A stretch of 64,000 bases of DNA from CAVQXR01 sp046330455 (lineage in GTDB: Bacteria; Actinomycetota; Thermoleophilia; Gaiellales; Gaiellaceae). The stretch spans positions 248,001 to 312,000 of the forward strand of contig JAXLSU010000003.1 in assembly GCA_046330455.1 (NCBI GenBank). The letters run 5' to 3'. Positions 34,206 through 42,574 of the stretch are shown piece by piece. Within the stretch, counting starts at the first letter, position 1; every line of letters begins with the position of its first letter. The notes under the pieces are model-generated. The model saw nothing but the letters and a program-made list of their open reading frames with translations. It was not told the origin of the DNA and did not search any database. The position numbers were made by a program, and so were the translations under genes.

Positions 34206-35399
34206 GTGCGGATCCTCGACGTCGGCCCCTGGATCGCCTACCCGCCCGAGCAGGGTCCGGCGGCCCGTGCGTTCAGCCTGCTCAAGCAGCTCTCGGTGCG
34301 GCACGACGTGCGCCAGTTCGGCCGCGGCGTGCCGCGGCTTCGACGCGGCGAGCGACGGCTCGAGGAGGTCCCGGTCACGCCCATGTTCCGGGTCTATCGC
34401 TACCGGGCTCCGCTCGGCAGGCCGGCGGTGGAGTGGTGGCTCGGTCGGGAGCCGCGTGGCGGCGTTCGCGACGCGATCGCGAGGAGGATCGCCTGCCCGC
34501 CGCGACTCCGGGAGCTCCTCGAGTGGGCGAACGTGATCCTCGTCGAGGATCCTCTCGAGCTCGCCCTCTGCCGGCGCGAGCATCCGGACGGCCGGTACGT
34601 CTTCGTCGCCCACGGGGTCGGCGAGCTGTCGTCGGTCTCGATGACCGGGCACGACCGCTTCCCGCAGGCCCTCGCGACGGGCGAGCTGACGATCGCGACG
34701 AGTGCCGACGATCGCCGCGAGCTCGTCTCCCGCTACGGCCTTCCCGCCGAGCGCGTCGTCTGGGTCCCGGGTGCCGTCGATGTCGAAGGGCTCGCTCCGG
34801 TCGACCCCGACACGAGGGCTCGACTCCGGCGGGAGCTCGCGCTTCCGGACGGGCCGCTCGTTGCCTTCACCGGCGGCGCGACGCCGGCGAGTCGTGCCGG
34901 GCTGTCCTGGATACGGCGCCTCGCCGAGCACGACCCGCGCTTCACCTTCCTCGTTGCCGGAGGCGTCGGCGAGCCCGAGCGCCGCGACAACCTCGTCGTC
35001 GTGGGCAAGGTCCCGGACGTTGCGCCGTACCTCCAGGCGGCGGACGTTGCCGTCTGCCCCATCGAGTACCCGCACGGCACCCGTCACAAGCTGCTCGAGG
35101 CGCTCGCGGCCGGGCTTCCGTGCGTCGCGTTCCCCGAGTCCCTGCACGGCACCGGTCTCGAGGACGGACGGCACGTCCTCGTCGCCGGGAAGAGCGAGCA
35201 CGAGCTCCTCGAGGCGCTCGACGGCCTCACGACCGACCCTGAGCTCGCCGGGCGCCTCGCCGCGTGCGGGAGAGCCTACGTCGTCGACCACCACGACGCG
35301 AGGGACGCCGCCGCGATCCTCGAGGAGGCGCTGCTCGGGCTGCTCGCAGGCCGGCCGGAAGCGCCTTCCGGCAACGGCGCCTCGCACCCGAGTCTCTAG
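34206..35399 (+). CDS. Glycosyltransferase, GT-B fold
   Basis: A 397-residue protein: RILDVGPWIAYPPEQGPAAR starts the acceptor domain, VFVAHGVGELSS and VWVPGAVDVEGL lie near the hinge, and PYLQAADVAVCPIEYPHGTRHKLLEALAAG (residues about 278-308) is the donor-binding end with the conserved Glu region. Linked to the polysaccharide locus by position. TAGGAT at 34188-34193, partly inside the stop of the previous gene, lies 12 bases before the GTG and could drive separate expression. Confidence 0.85.
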   Translation: MRILDVGPWIAYPPEQGPAARAFSLLKQLSVRHDVRQFGRGVPRLRRGERRLEEVPVTPMFRVYRYRAPLGRPAVEWWLGREPRGGVRDAIARRIACPPRLRELLEWANVILVEDPLELALCRREHPDGRYVFVAHGVGELSSVSMTGHDRFPQALATGELTIATSADDRRELVSRYGLPAERVVWVPGAVDVEGLAPVDPDTRARLRRELALPDGPLVAFTGGATPASRAGLSWIRRLAEHDPRFTFLVAGGVGEPERRDNLVVVGKVPDVAPYLQAADVAVCPIEYPHGTRHKLLEALAAGLPCVAFPESLHGTGLEDGRHVLVAGKSEHELLEALDGLTTDPELAGRLAACGRAYVVDHHDARDAAAILEEALLGLLAGRPEAPSGNGASHPSL

Positions 35400-35409
35400 A
35401 CTCGCGATC

Positions 35410-36537
35410 GTGCTCGTCCGCAGCCTCTTCTGGGCCGGTCTCGGCTCGATCGTCTGGACCCACGCCGGGTATCCGGCCGCCGCCGCGGCACTTGCCCGGC
35501 TGTGCCCGAGGCCCGTACGGAAGGGCGAGAGCCTTCCGACCGTCAGCGTCATCGTCGCCGCGCACAACGAGGAGACGGTCATCGCCGCGCGCCTCGAGAA
35601 CCTCCTCGAGCTCGACTACCCACCCGAGCTCGTCGAGATCGTCGTCGCGTCGGATGCCTCCGACGACGGCACGGACGCGATCGTCGAGGAGCTCGCCCGT
35701 AGCGAGCGGCGCGTCCGCCTGCTGCCGTGCCCGCGGGGCGGCAAGGTCAACGCGCAGAACCTCGCGGCCCGCCGGACGACCGGCGAGATCCTGGCCTTCT
35801 CCGATGCGAACGCCCGGTGGGCGCCCGACGCGCTCCGCCTGCTCGTTCGGAGCTTCGCCGACCCCGACGTCGCGTACGTCTGCGGCCGGCTGAGGCTCCT
35901 GGAGGCGGACGGGACGAACCGCGAGGGCGCGTACTGGCGGTACGAGACCTGGCTTCGCGAGCAGGAGTCCGCGCTCGGGTCGATCACGGGCGGGAACGGC
36001 TCGATCTACGCGGTCAGGCGCCCCGACTACGTGGACGTCGACCCCCGCTTCGGCCACGACCTCTCGTTTCCGTACCTCATGGTGCAGCGGGGTCGCCGCG
36101 CCGTCTACGAGCCGGAGGCCCACGCCTTCGAGAAGCCGTCGCGCGACAACGAGGACGAGTACCGCCGGAAGGTGCGGATGTTCGAGCACTGCTGGCTGAT
36201 CCTGCTCGAGGGCCGGATGCTGCGCGACGTCGATGCCGTGTACCTCGCCGAGCTCGTCTCCCATCGTGTGCTGCGCTACGGGAGCGGTATCGCCCACGCG
36301 GCGCTCCTCGCCTCGAGCCTGGCCCTCGCCCCCCGGGGGCGTGTCTACCGCGCCGTGCTCGCGGCACAGCTCGCGGGCCTGTCGCTGGCGCTCGCGGGCA
36401 GGCTGCGAGCGCCGATCCCGGGCGCGAGCCTCGCCTACTACTACGTGCTCGTGACCCAGGCGACGCTCAGCGCCCTTCGCGGCTACCTGCGAAACGGCGT
36501 CCCTGCGACCTGGGAGCAGGCGGAAGGGACCCGGTGA
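35410..36537 (+). CDS. Family 2 glycosyltransferase with membrane segments
   Basis: A 375-residue processive-type GT2. An N-terminal hydrophobic helix precedes VSVIVAAHNEETVIAARLEN near residue 50, ASDASDDGTD, and the D-x-N/D region SDANARWAPD. ITGGNGSIYAVRR and EDEYRRKVRMF follow, and two to three C-terminal membrane helices end it. Start GTG 35410 is supported by -10 TAGACT (35397-35402) ending 7 bases upstream; the TAG of that hexamer is also the upstream gene's stop. The end overlaps the initiating transferase (GTGA). Confidence 0.87.
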   Translation: MLVRSLFWAGLGSIVWTHAGYPAAAAALARLCPRPVRKGESLPTVSVIVAAHNEETVIAARLENLLELDYPPELVEIVVASDASDDGTDAIVEELARSERRVRLLPCPRGGKVNAQNLAARRTTGEILAFSDANARWAPDALRLLVRSFADPDVAYVCGRLRLLEADGTNREGAYWRYETWLREQESALGSITGGNGSIYAVRRPDYVDVDPRFGHDLSFPYLMVQRGRRAVYEPEAHAFEKPSRDNEDEYRRKVRMFEHCWLILLEGRMLRDVDAVYLAELVSHRVLRYGSGIAHAALLASSLALAPRGRVYRAVLAAQLAGLSLALAGRLRAPIPGASLAYYYVLVTQATLSALRGYLRNGVPATWEQAEGTR

Positions 36538-37112
36538 AGCGGGCGCTCGATCTCACGGGCGCCCTTCTCGCCCTGATCGTGACGAGCCCGCTCCTGGCCG
36601 CCTCCGGGCTCGCGATCAAGCTCGAGGACCGCGGCCCGGTGCTGTTCCGGCAGCTGCGGGTCGGGCTGCGCGGCAGCGACTTCGAGATCCTCAAGCTGAG
36701 GACGATGGTGGTCGGAGCCGAGCACCGAGGAGCGGGTCTTGCCGTGAACCAGGGCGACGAGCGAATCACGAGGGTCGGTCGGGCGCTCCGGCGGCTCTCG
36801 CTCGACGAGCTGCCGCAGCTCTGGAACGTCGTCCGTGGCGAGATGAGCCTCGTCGGGCCGCGACCGACCGTGCGTGTCCAGGTCGACCAGTACACCCCGC
36901 AGCAGCTCCGCCGGCTCGAGGTCAAGCCGGGCATCACCGGCTGGGCACAGGTGAACGGCCGTGCGGCGCTCCCGTGGAGCGAGCGGATCGAGCTCGACGT
37001 CTGGTACGTCGACCACCGGTCGCTCCGGCTCGATCTCCGAATCCTCGCGAGGACGCCGTCCGCCCTGTTCCGGGGCACGTACAAGGGCGAGACCGGCGGC
37101 TGGAAGTCGTAG
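36534..37112 (+). CDS. Initiating undecaprenyl-phosphate sugar-phosphate transferase (monotopic PGT)
   Basis: A 192-residue small-type phosphoglycosyltransferase (PglC/WcaJ catalytic domain). It starts with a re-entrant hydrophobic helix (ALDLTGALLALIVTSPLLAA), then KLEDRGPVLFRQLRVG, the catalytic SLDELPQLWNVVRGEMSLVGPRP with its Asp-Glu pair near residue 95, and GITGWAQVNGR. It loads the first sugar phosphate on undecaprenyl phosphate, so it likely starts the repeat unit of this locus. Coupled to the GT2 gene upstream. Confidence 0.93.
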   Translation: MKRALDLTGALLALIVTSPLLAASGLAIKLEDRGPVLFRQLRVGLRGSDFEILKLRTMVVGAEHRGAGLAVNQGDERITRVGRALRRLSLDELPQLWNVVRGEMSLVGPRPTVRVQVDQYTPQQLRRLEVKPGITGWAQVNGRAALPWSERIELDVWYVDHRSLRLDLRILARTPSALFRGTYKGETGGWKS

Positions 37113-37133
37113 GCTGAGCCCCTCCCAGAGACG

Positions 37134-38129
37134 ATGACGTGCGTGCTCTTCACCTGTTCGGGCCAGCGGGTCGACGTGCTGCTCGCCTTCCGGAACGCCG
37201 GCGCGAGGACGGTTGCCGCCGACACGAGCCCGCTCTCCCCGACGCTCTACCACGCCGACGTGCCGGTCACCCCGCCGCGGGTCAGCGACCCGGGCTACGT
37301 TTCCTTCCTCGCGGACGCCGTACGCGACCATGGGGTCGAGCTGATCGTGCCGCTGACGGACATCGACCAGCTCGTGCTGGCCCGCCACCGGGACGAGCTC
37401 GGAACCCTGCTGCTCCTCCCCGACCTGAGCGCGATCGAGCTCACGCGTGACAAGTACCGGGCCCATCTGTTCTTCGAGCAGCACGGGATCGACACCCCGC
37501 CCACATGGCTGCCCGGCGAGGTTCCCGCGGACGTCGAGCTCCCGGTGCTCGTCAAGGCGCGGTTCGGTTTCGGCTCCCGCCACATCTACCGGGCGACGAC
37601 GGCGGAGGAGCTCGACTTCTTCCTCGGCTACTCACCCGTCGAGACGATGGTGCAGCGGCTCTGCGACGGCGAGGAGTACTCGATCGACGTGTTCTGCGAC
37701 ATGGACGGTCGCTGCCTCTCGGCAATCCCGCGCACCATGATCGAGTCGAAGGGCGGGGAGTCGATCAAGGGGACCACCGTCGCGGACACCCTGCTCGTCG
37801 AGGTCGGACGGCACGTCTCGGAGGCGCTCCGGCTCGCCGGCCCTGCCACCGTCCAGTGTTTCCGCACTCCCGACGGCCGACACGAGGTCACGGATGTGAA
37901 CGCGCGTTTCGGGGGAGCGTTTCCGCTCCCGCGGGCCGCGGGAGGCGGCTATCCGGAGCTCGCGCTGGCGCTCGCCCGCGGGGAGCGTCCCGAGCCGCGC
38001 CTCGGTGCCTTCCAGGCAGGCGTCACGATGACCCGCTTCTTCTGGCATCTGTGCCTGGAGGAGGGCGGCGAAGGGGCTGCTCCCCTCGCCGACGGGCTTC
38101 CGGCGGCTGGTACAGTCGGCGATCGGTGA
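37134..38129 (+). CDS. ATP-grasp ligase (polysaccharide locus, no. 4)
   Basis: A 331-residue carbamoyl-phosphate-synthase-like ATP-grasp protein. CVLFTCSGQRVDVLLAF is the pre-ATP-grasp start, LTRDKYRAHLFFEQHGI leads in, LPVLVKARFGFGSRHIYRA is the ATP region, RLCDGEEYSIDVF follows, and VTDVNARFGGAFPLPRAAGG is the metal-binding end. Substrates unknown. Stop overlaps the Wzz-like gene (GTGA), tying it to the export machinery genes. Confidence 0.84.
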   Translation: MTCVLFTCSGQRVDVLLAFRNAGARTVAADTSPLSPTLYHADVPVTPPRVSDPGYVSFLADAVRDHGVELIVPLTDIDQLVLARHRDELGTLLLLPDLSAIELTRDKYRAHLFFEQHGIDTPPTWLPGEVPADVELPVLVKARFGFGSRHIYRATTAEELDFFLGYSPVETMVQRLCDGEEYSIDVFCDMDGRCLSAIPRTMIESKGGESIKGTTVADTLLVEVGRHVSEALRLAGPATVQCFRTPDGRHEVTDVNARFGGAFPLPRAAGGGYPELALALARGERPEPRLGAFQAGVTMTRFFWHLCLEEGGEGAAPLADGLPAAGTVGDR

Positions 38130-39025
38130 GCTCCCAGTCTCCATCGGGCCGGCCGGCGGCCACGGGCCCCGAGCCGGACGTCGAGCAGGAGGTCGAGCTC
38201 GGCCGGCTCTGGTGGGCGATCGTTGCGCGCTGGTGGCTCGTGGTGCTCTGCGTCGTGCTCGGCGTGCTCGTCGGGTACCTCGTCTCCCTCGGAGGCGGGC
38301 GGGTCTTCCAGGGCAAGGCGACCGTCTACCTCGGGCAGCCGCTCTCTCCGACGGGAAACAGCCAGGTCCAGACGCTCGCCACGAACCCGTCGTCCGTGAG
38401 CCAGATCGTGAAGAGCGAGCGGGTGATCCAGTCGGTGGCCCACGAGCTCGGGATTCCCGCCGACGAGCTGCGCCGGGGCGTGTCCACGAAGGTCGTCGCC
38501 GGGACGACTGCGAAGTCGGCACCGACGTCGCTCGTCGAGGTGATCGTGCGCGGCCCGTGGAAGCGCCAGAGCGCCGAGGCGGCGAACGCCCTCGCGCAGA
38601 CCGTGGTCGACGAGGTGTCGACCTATCCGGACGCAAAGATCGAGAAGCTCGAGCTCGTGCTCGAGGGTCTCGACGACCAGCTCGCCGCGCTCGAGTCCGC
38701 GATCGCGGAGTACGAAGCGCAGCTCGGCGCCTCCTCCGAGCTCGATCCGGCCGCCCGGCTCGCGGTCGTCGGGCTGCTCAACAGCGCCGTCGTCCACCGG
38801 GGCGAGCTGCGAGTTGAGCGGAACACGGCCGCGCTCGACCTCACGCTCGCGCAGGAGGTGGAACGGGGCCGTGTCCTCACGCAGGCGGCCGCCGCGAAGG
38901 TCGCCGCCCGCGGCCGGCAGAGCTCCATGATCGTCGGCGCCGTGATCGGGCTCCTCTTGGGTATCGTGCTCGCCCTCGCCTGGGAGCCCGTGCGCCGCCG
39001 ATTCGCGTCCGAGCGCGAATCCTGA
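38126..39025 (+). CDS. Chain-length determinant (Wzz-like) membrane protein
   Basis: A 299-residue polysaccharide co-polymerase. ELGRLWWAIVARWWLVVLCV near residue 28 starts the first transmembrane segment, a coiled-coil-rich outer domain follows (about residues 60-250), and a second helix IVGAVIGLLLGIVLALAW closes it. There is no fused or adjacent tyrosine kinase, unlike BY-kinase systems. It would set polymer length together with a Wzy-like polymerase. TACAGT (38111-38116) ends 9 bases before the GTG, a possible internal promoter. Confidence 0.87.
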   Translation: MSSQSPSGRPAATGPEPDVEQEVELGRLWWAIVARWWLVVLCVVLGVLVGYLVSLGGGRVFQGKATVYLGQPLSPTGNSQVQTLATNPSSVSQIVKSERVIQSVAHELGIPADELRRGVSTKVVAGTTAKSAPTSLVEVIVRGPWKRQSAEAANALAQTVVDEVSTYPDAKIEKLELVLEGLDDQLAALESAIAEYEAQLGASSELDPAARLAVVGLLNSAVVHRGELRVERNTAALDLTLAQEVERGRVLTQAAAAKVAARGRQSSMIVGAVIGLLLGIVLALAWEPVRRRFASERES

Positions 39026-39031
39026 GGGCCG

Positions 39032-39598
39032 TCAGCCGCCGGTCGGCGCGGTGGGCGGCGGTGGAGGAGCAGCGCCGTCGGTCGTGGAGGCGGGCCCGGG
39101 ATCTCCGGGTGCGGACTTGTCCGCCGGAAGCTCGACGGGCGGGGACGGCGCGTCAGTCCCGGGCTCGTCCCGCGATTCGGGCCGCTCGACCGGCGCCGGG
39201 TCTGCGGGCGTCAGCGGCTCGGGAGCCGCGGGGGGAGCCGCGGGGAGCGCTCCTGTGGACGGGTCGGCAGAGCGCGTGAGTGCCGTTCTCGGCTCGCTCG
39301 TTCGCCCGTTCGTCTCCTGCTCCTTCTTCGATCCGGGTCTGAGCCCGGCCGTGTCCGGACCGGCGCTCCCGCCGGTGCCCTCGGGCTCGAGCGCCTCGAC
39401 GGCGCTTTCTCCGGCCTGAACGGTGGGAGCGGCGACGACCCCCTCGGGAGTCGAGGGCTGTACGAGCGCCGGCGGGCTCCCGACCGTGGAGTGGAAGAGC
39501 AGCGATGCCCCGATTCCGGCCGCGATCGCCGCGAGCACGAGCTTCGCTGCTCCCAGGCCCGGGCGACGGGTCGGCGGCTTCGGTCGGATCAGTGGCAT
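39032..39598 (-). CDS. Proline-rich membrane-anchored protein of unknown function
   Basis: A 188-residue protein: short basic N-terminus, one hydrophobic helix (about residues 15-38), then a low-complexity tail rich in Pro, Ala, Ser, Glu and Thr, ending in a run of Pro. It probably spans the wall. No domain recognised. Start ATG 39598 is chosen over GTG 39604 because AAGGAG lies 5 bases upstream. It converges with the polysaccharide operon. Confidence 0.6.
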   Translation of the reverse strand: MPLIRPKPPTRRPGLGAAKLVLAAIAAGIGASLLFHSTVGSPPALVQPSTPEGVVAAPTVQAGESAVEALEPEGTGGSAGPDTAGLRPGSKKEQETNGRTSEPRTALTRSADPSTGALPAAPPAAPEPLTPADPAPVERPESRDEPGTDAPSPPVELPADKSAPGDPGPASTTDGAAPPPPPTAPTGG

Positions 39599-39694
39599 CC
39601 TCACTCCTTACCCATCGGATGCACCGCGCCGCACGGTGACCCTCGTTCCCCCGGATGCGCGTGGCTTCCGGGGAGTCGTCTTCCACACTAGCCG

Positions 39695-41497
39695 TTAGGT
39701 TTGTCGCGCGACCGAGTACTCCTCGCACATGGCGACGCGATTCTTGCCGAGGGCCTTGGCCTCGTAGAGCGCCGTGTCGGCAGCGCCGAACAGGTCCTCC
39801 GGTGTCGAGCCCGGTACGTACTCGGCGACGCCGAAGCTCGCCGTGAGCGTGATCGGCTCCGCGTCCGGCACGGGAACCTGCGTCGCGGCGAACGTTCGCC
39901 GCAGCCGCTCCGCGACCGCCCGTGACTCCCGGAGCGCCGTTCCCGGGAGGATGACGGCGAACTCCTCGCCGCCCGGCCGGGCCGCGATGTCCACCGCCCG
40001 GATCCCGTGACGGAGCGCATCGGCGAACACGCGCAGCGCTGCGTCGCCGACCGGATGTCCGAACATGTCGTTGATCTGCTTGAAGTCGTCGAGGTCGGCG
40101 ACGAGCAGCGACAGCGGGCCACCGAAGCGCAGCACCCGGTTCACCTCGTGGGCGAGCTCCTCCTCGAAGCGTCGCCGGTTCGCAAGCTGGGTGAGCTCGT
40201 CGGTGACCGCCTGGCGGGCGAGGATCTCGTGGAGGCGGGCGTTCTCGAGCGCGACTGCGGCCTGCGAGGTGAGCGAGATCGCCTCCTCGATGGTCGCCTC
40301 GTCGAAGCGTCTGCCCGCAACCGGGTACAGGAGGAGGAGTCGGTGCGAACCTTCCTCGGCCGGCCCGAGGTCGAGCGTCACGGGATCGCCGCCCGTCTCG
40401 GGCGATCCCGCCGCTGCGAGCACCTCACCTGCGCGCACGATCGTCACTCCGACCGCCCCGGTCATCTCCAGCGCGCTCGCAGCGACGATCTCGAGCAGTC
40501 GCTCCGGCTCGTTCCCGGCCGACAGCGCTGCGCCGAGCTGCTCGGTCGCCCGGCGGACGCGCTGGCGCTCGGCGACGAGCTCGCGCTGGCGCGCCTCGAG
40601 CTGCTCCGCCATCTCGTTGAAGGCGGTCCCGACCCGCGCCAGCTCGTCACGGCCGCGGACGGGAACACGCTCGGAGAGATGACCGTGCGCGATCGCCATC
40701 GCAAGCCGGGCCAGCTCGTGCAGGGATGTCACGATCGTGCGTCCCGCGAGGAACGCGACCGCGGCGACGATCGCGATCGAGCCGAGCGCGGCCGCCAGGA
40801 GTCGCAGGTTGAGGTCGGTGAGCGCGCCGTCGAGCGCAGCACGGGGAACGAGGGCGACGATCTGCACCGTGCCCCTGTCGGAGGGGAGCTCGGCTCCGGC
40901 TGCCCGGTACGTCGCACCGGAGAGGCGGATGTCGCCGGGCTCGTCGAGCGGTGGCGCGGCGATCACGCCGAGCAGCTCGGGCCCTCCCTGGGCCACGCGC
41001 CCGTCGGCGACGAGCGCGAGCGTCTCCTCGTCGCCGAGAGCTGCCCCGTCGGCGATCCGCTCGAGGAAGGCTCCGTCGTACGGAACGGACACGACGACCG
41101 TGCCGATCACCGAGCCGGCGACGGCGACGTTCGCGGTGCGCCTCGCGGCAGTCGTCGGGGCGCTGCCGGCGAGCAGGTGATCGTCGGCGAGGAACGCGAC
41201 GAACGGGGTTGCGGCGGCGATTGCCTGCAGTGCCGCCCGGTCGGAGCGCGCCAGCGCCGCCTGGACGTCGGGCGAACGTGCGAGTGTCGTCGCCGTCAGC
41301 TCCGCCTGGTCGAGCTCGGCACCGGCGGCGGCCGCGGCGGCCCGCGCCGACTTGTTGAGGCTCATGTCGGCGCGCTGCAGCTCGGTCTGCTCCGCGGTCT
41401 CGCTGAATGCCCAGGTCGCGGCGACCAGCGGCACCAGCGAGAGCAGCACGAAGTAGGCGACGAGTCGGAGTTTGAAGCTTCCCATGGCAGACCTCAC
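39695..41497 (-). CDS. Membrane diguanylate cyclase with sensor, HAMP, GAF-like and GGDEF domains
   Basis: A 600-residue protein. TM1 (about residues 11-30), an extracellular sensor domain to about 225, TM2 (about 233-253), HAMP (to about 308), a GAF-like domain (about 325-435), then GGDEF. The active site is RPGGEEF near residue 534, and RAVD five residues upstream is an intact inhibitory I-site. It makes cyclic di-GMP. GTG 41497 is chosen as start since TACGCT (41511-41506, minus) ends 8 bases upstream; ATG 41485 is an alternative. Its place beside the polysaccharide locus suggests control of surface polymer output. Confidence 0.9.
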   Translation of the reverse strand: MRSAMGSFKLRLVAYFVLLSLVPLVAATWAFSETAEQTELQRADMSLNKSARAAAAAAGAELDQAELTATTLARSPDVQAALARSDRAALQAIAAATPFVAFLADDHLLAGSAPTTAARRTANVAVAGSVIGTVVVSVPYDGAFLERIADGAALGDEETLALVADGRVAQGGPELLGVIAAPPLDEPGDIRLSGATYRAAGAELPSDRGTVQIVALVPRAALDGALTDLNLRLLAAALGSIAIVAAVAFLAGRTIVTSLHELARLAMAIAHGHLSERVPVRGRDELARVGTAFNEMAEQLEARQRELVAERQRVRRATEQLGAALSAGNEPERLLEIVAASALEMTGAVGVTIVRAGEVLAAAGSPETGGDPVTLDLGPAEEGSHRLLLLYPVAGRRFDEATIEEAISLTSQAAVALENARLHEILARQAVTDELTQLANRRRFEEELAHEVNRVLRFGGPLSLLVADLDDFKQINDMFGHPVGDAALRVFADALRHGIRAVDIAARPGGEEFAVILPGTALRESRAVAERLRRTFAATQVPVPDAEPITLTASFGVAEYVPGSTPEDLFGAADTALYEAKALGKNRVAMCEEYSVARQT

Positions 41498-41556
41498 GAC
41501 GCTTGAGCGTAGAAAGGCCCTTCTTCTTGCATGATTCCTGGCCGATGAGTCCCGGC

Positions 41557-41594
41557 GGATCCCCTGATCGGACGCCCGGGGATCCCCCGATCGG
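41557..41594. repeat. Short direct repeat upstream of the UXS gene
   Basis: GGATCCCCTGATCGG (41557-41571) and GGATCCCCCGATCGG (41580-41594) differ at one base and are 23 bases apart. They lie in the divergent intergenic region between the diguanylate cyclase and the decarboxylase and could bind a regulator. Confidence 0.6.
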
Positions 41595-41620
41595 GTAACA
41601 GACGGTCAGGCTGGACTACG

Positions 41621-42574
41621 ATGAGACCGGTGGAAACCGCGGTCGTGACCGGTGGAGCGGGCTTCGTCGGCTCCCACCTCTGCGAGTACCTGCTCGAGCG
41701 CGGCTACCGCGTCGTGTGCGTGGACAACCTCGACACGGGCACGCTCCAGAACATCGAGCACATCCGCAGCGACCGGTTCGAGTTCCGAAACCACGACGTC
41801 ACCGAGCACGTCGACGTCCCGGGGCCGGTCGACGTGATCTTCCACCTCGCAAGCCCCGCGAGCCCGATCGATTACATGCGGCTGCCGCTGCACACGCTGA
41901 AGGTCGGCTCCTACGGCACACACAACGCGCTCGGGCTCGCGAAGTTCAAGCGGGCCCGCTTCCTGCTCGCGTCCACGAGCGAGGTCTACGGCGACCCCCA
42001 GATCCATCCGCAACCGGAGAGCTACTGGGGCAACGTGAACCCGATCGGGCCGAGGGGCGTCTACGACGAGGCCAAGCGGTACGCCGAGGCGATGACGATG
42101 GCGTACCACCGCCAGCAGGGTGTCGACACGTGTATCGCCCGCATCTTCAACACGTACGGACCGAGGATGCGCCCGTACGACGGCCGCGCGATCCCGACGT
42201 TCCTGCGTCAGGCGCTGGCCGGGAAGCCGCTCACCGTCTTCGGGGACGGCTCCCAGACGCGGAGCTTCTGCTACGTCGACGATCTCGTGCGGGGGCTGCA
42301 CCTGCTCGCGACGAGCGGCGAGCACCTCCCGGTGAACCTCGGCAACCCCGAGGAGCAGACGCTGCTCGAGCTCGCCCGCATCGTGGTCGGAGCCACCGGC
42401 TCGGCGAGCGAGATCATCTTCGAGGCGCTGCCGATCGACGACCCGCAGGTGCGCCAGCCGGACATCGCCCGGGCGCGCGAGGTGCTCGGGTGGGAGCCCG
42501 CCGTCTCGCTGCACGACGGTCTCGCCCGTACGATCGAGTCGTTGACGGTCACGCCGTCGATCACCGCTTCGTGA
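41621..42574 (+). CDS. uxs: UDP-glucuronate decarboxylase-like (UDP-xylose synthase family) SDR
   Basis: A 317-residue extended SDR with VVTGGAGFVGSHL, FHLASPASPIDY, the catalytic STSEVYGDP, the hallmark PESYWGNVNPIGPRGVYDEAKR, and RIFNTYGPRMRPYDGR. These segments are those of UXS enzymes, which convert UDP-glucuronate to UDP-xylose. It can supply a pentose to the surface polymer 2.6 kb away. No UDP-glucose dehydrogenase is in the window. Its stop overlaps hemE (GTGA). Confidence 0.9.
   Translation: MRPVETAVVTGGAGFVGSHLCEYLLERGYRVVCVDNLDTGTLQNIEHIRSDRFEFRNHDVTEHVDVPGPVDVIFHLASPASPIDYMRLPLHTLKVGSYGTHNALGLAKFKRARFLLASTSEVYGDPQIHPQPESYWGNVNPIGPRGVYDEAKRYAEAMTMAYHRQQGVDTCIARIFNTYGPRMRPYDGRAIPTFLRQALAGKPLTVFGDGSQTRSFCYVDDLVRGLHLLATSGEHLPVNLGNPEEQTLLELARIVVGATGSASEIIFEALPIDDPQVRQPDIARAREVLGWEPAVSLHDGLARTIESLTVTPSITAS

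Noticed and set aside
32781..35582. 933-codon minus-strand frame
   Set aside because: Longest frame in the window, but it lies antisense to a clear Wzy-like and glycosyltransferase pair and has no domain.
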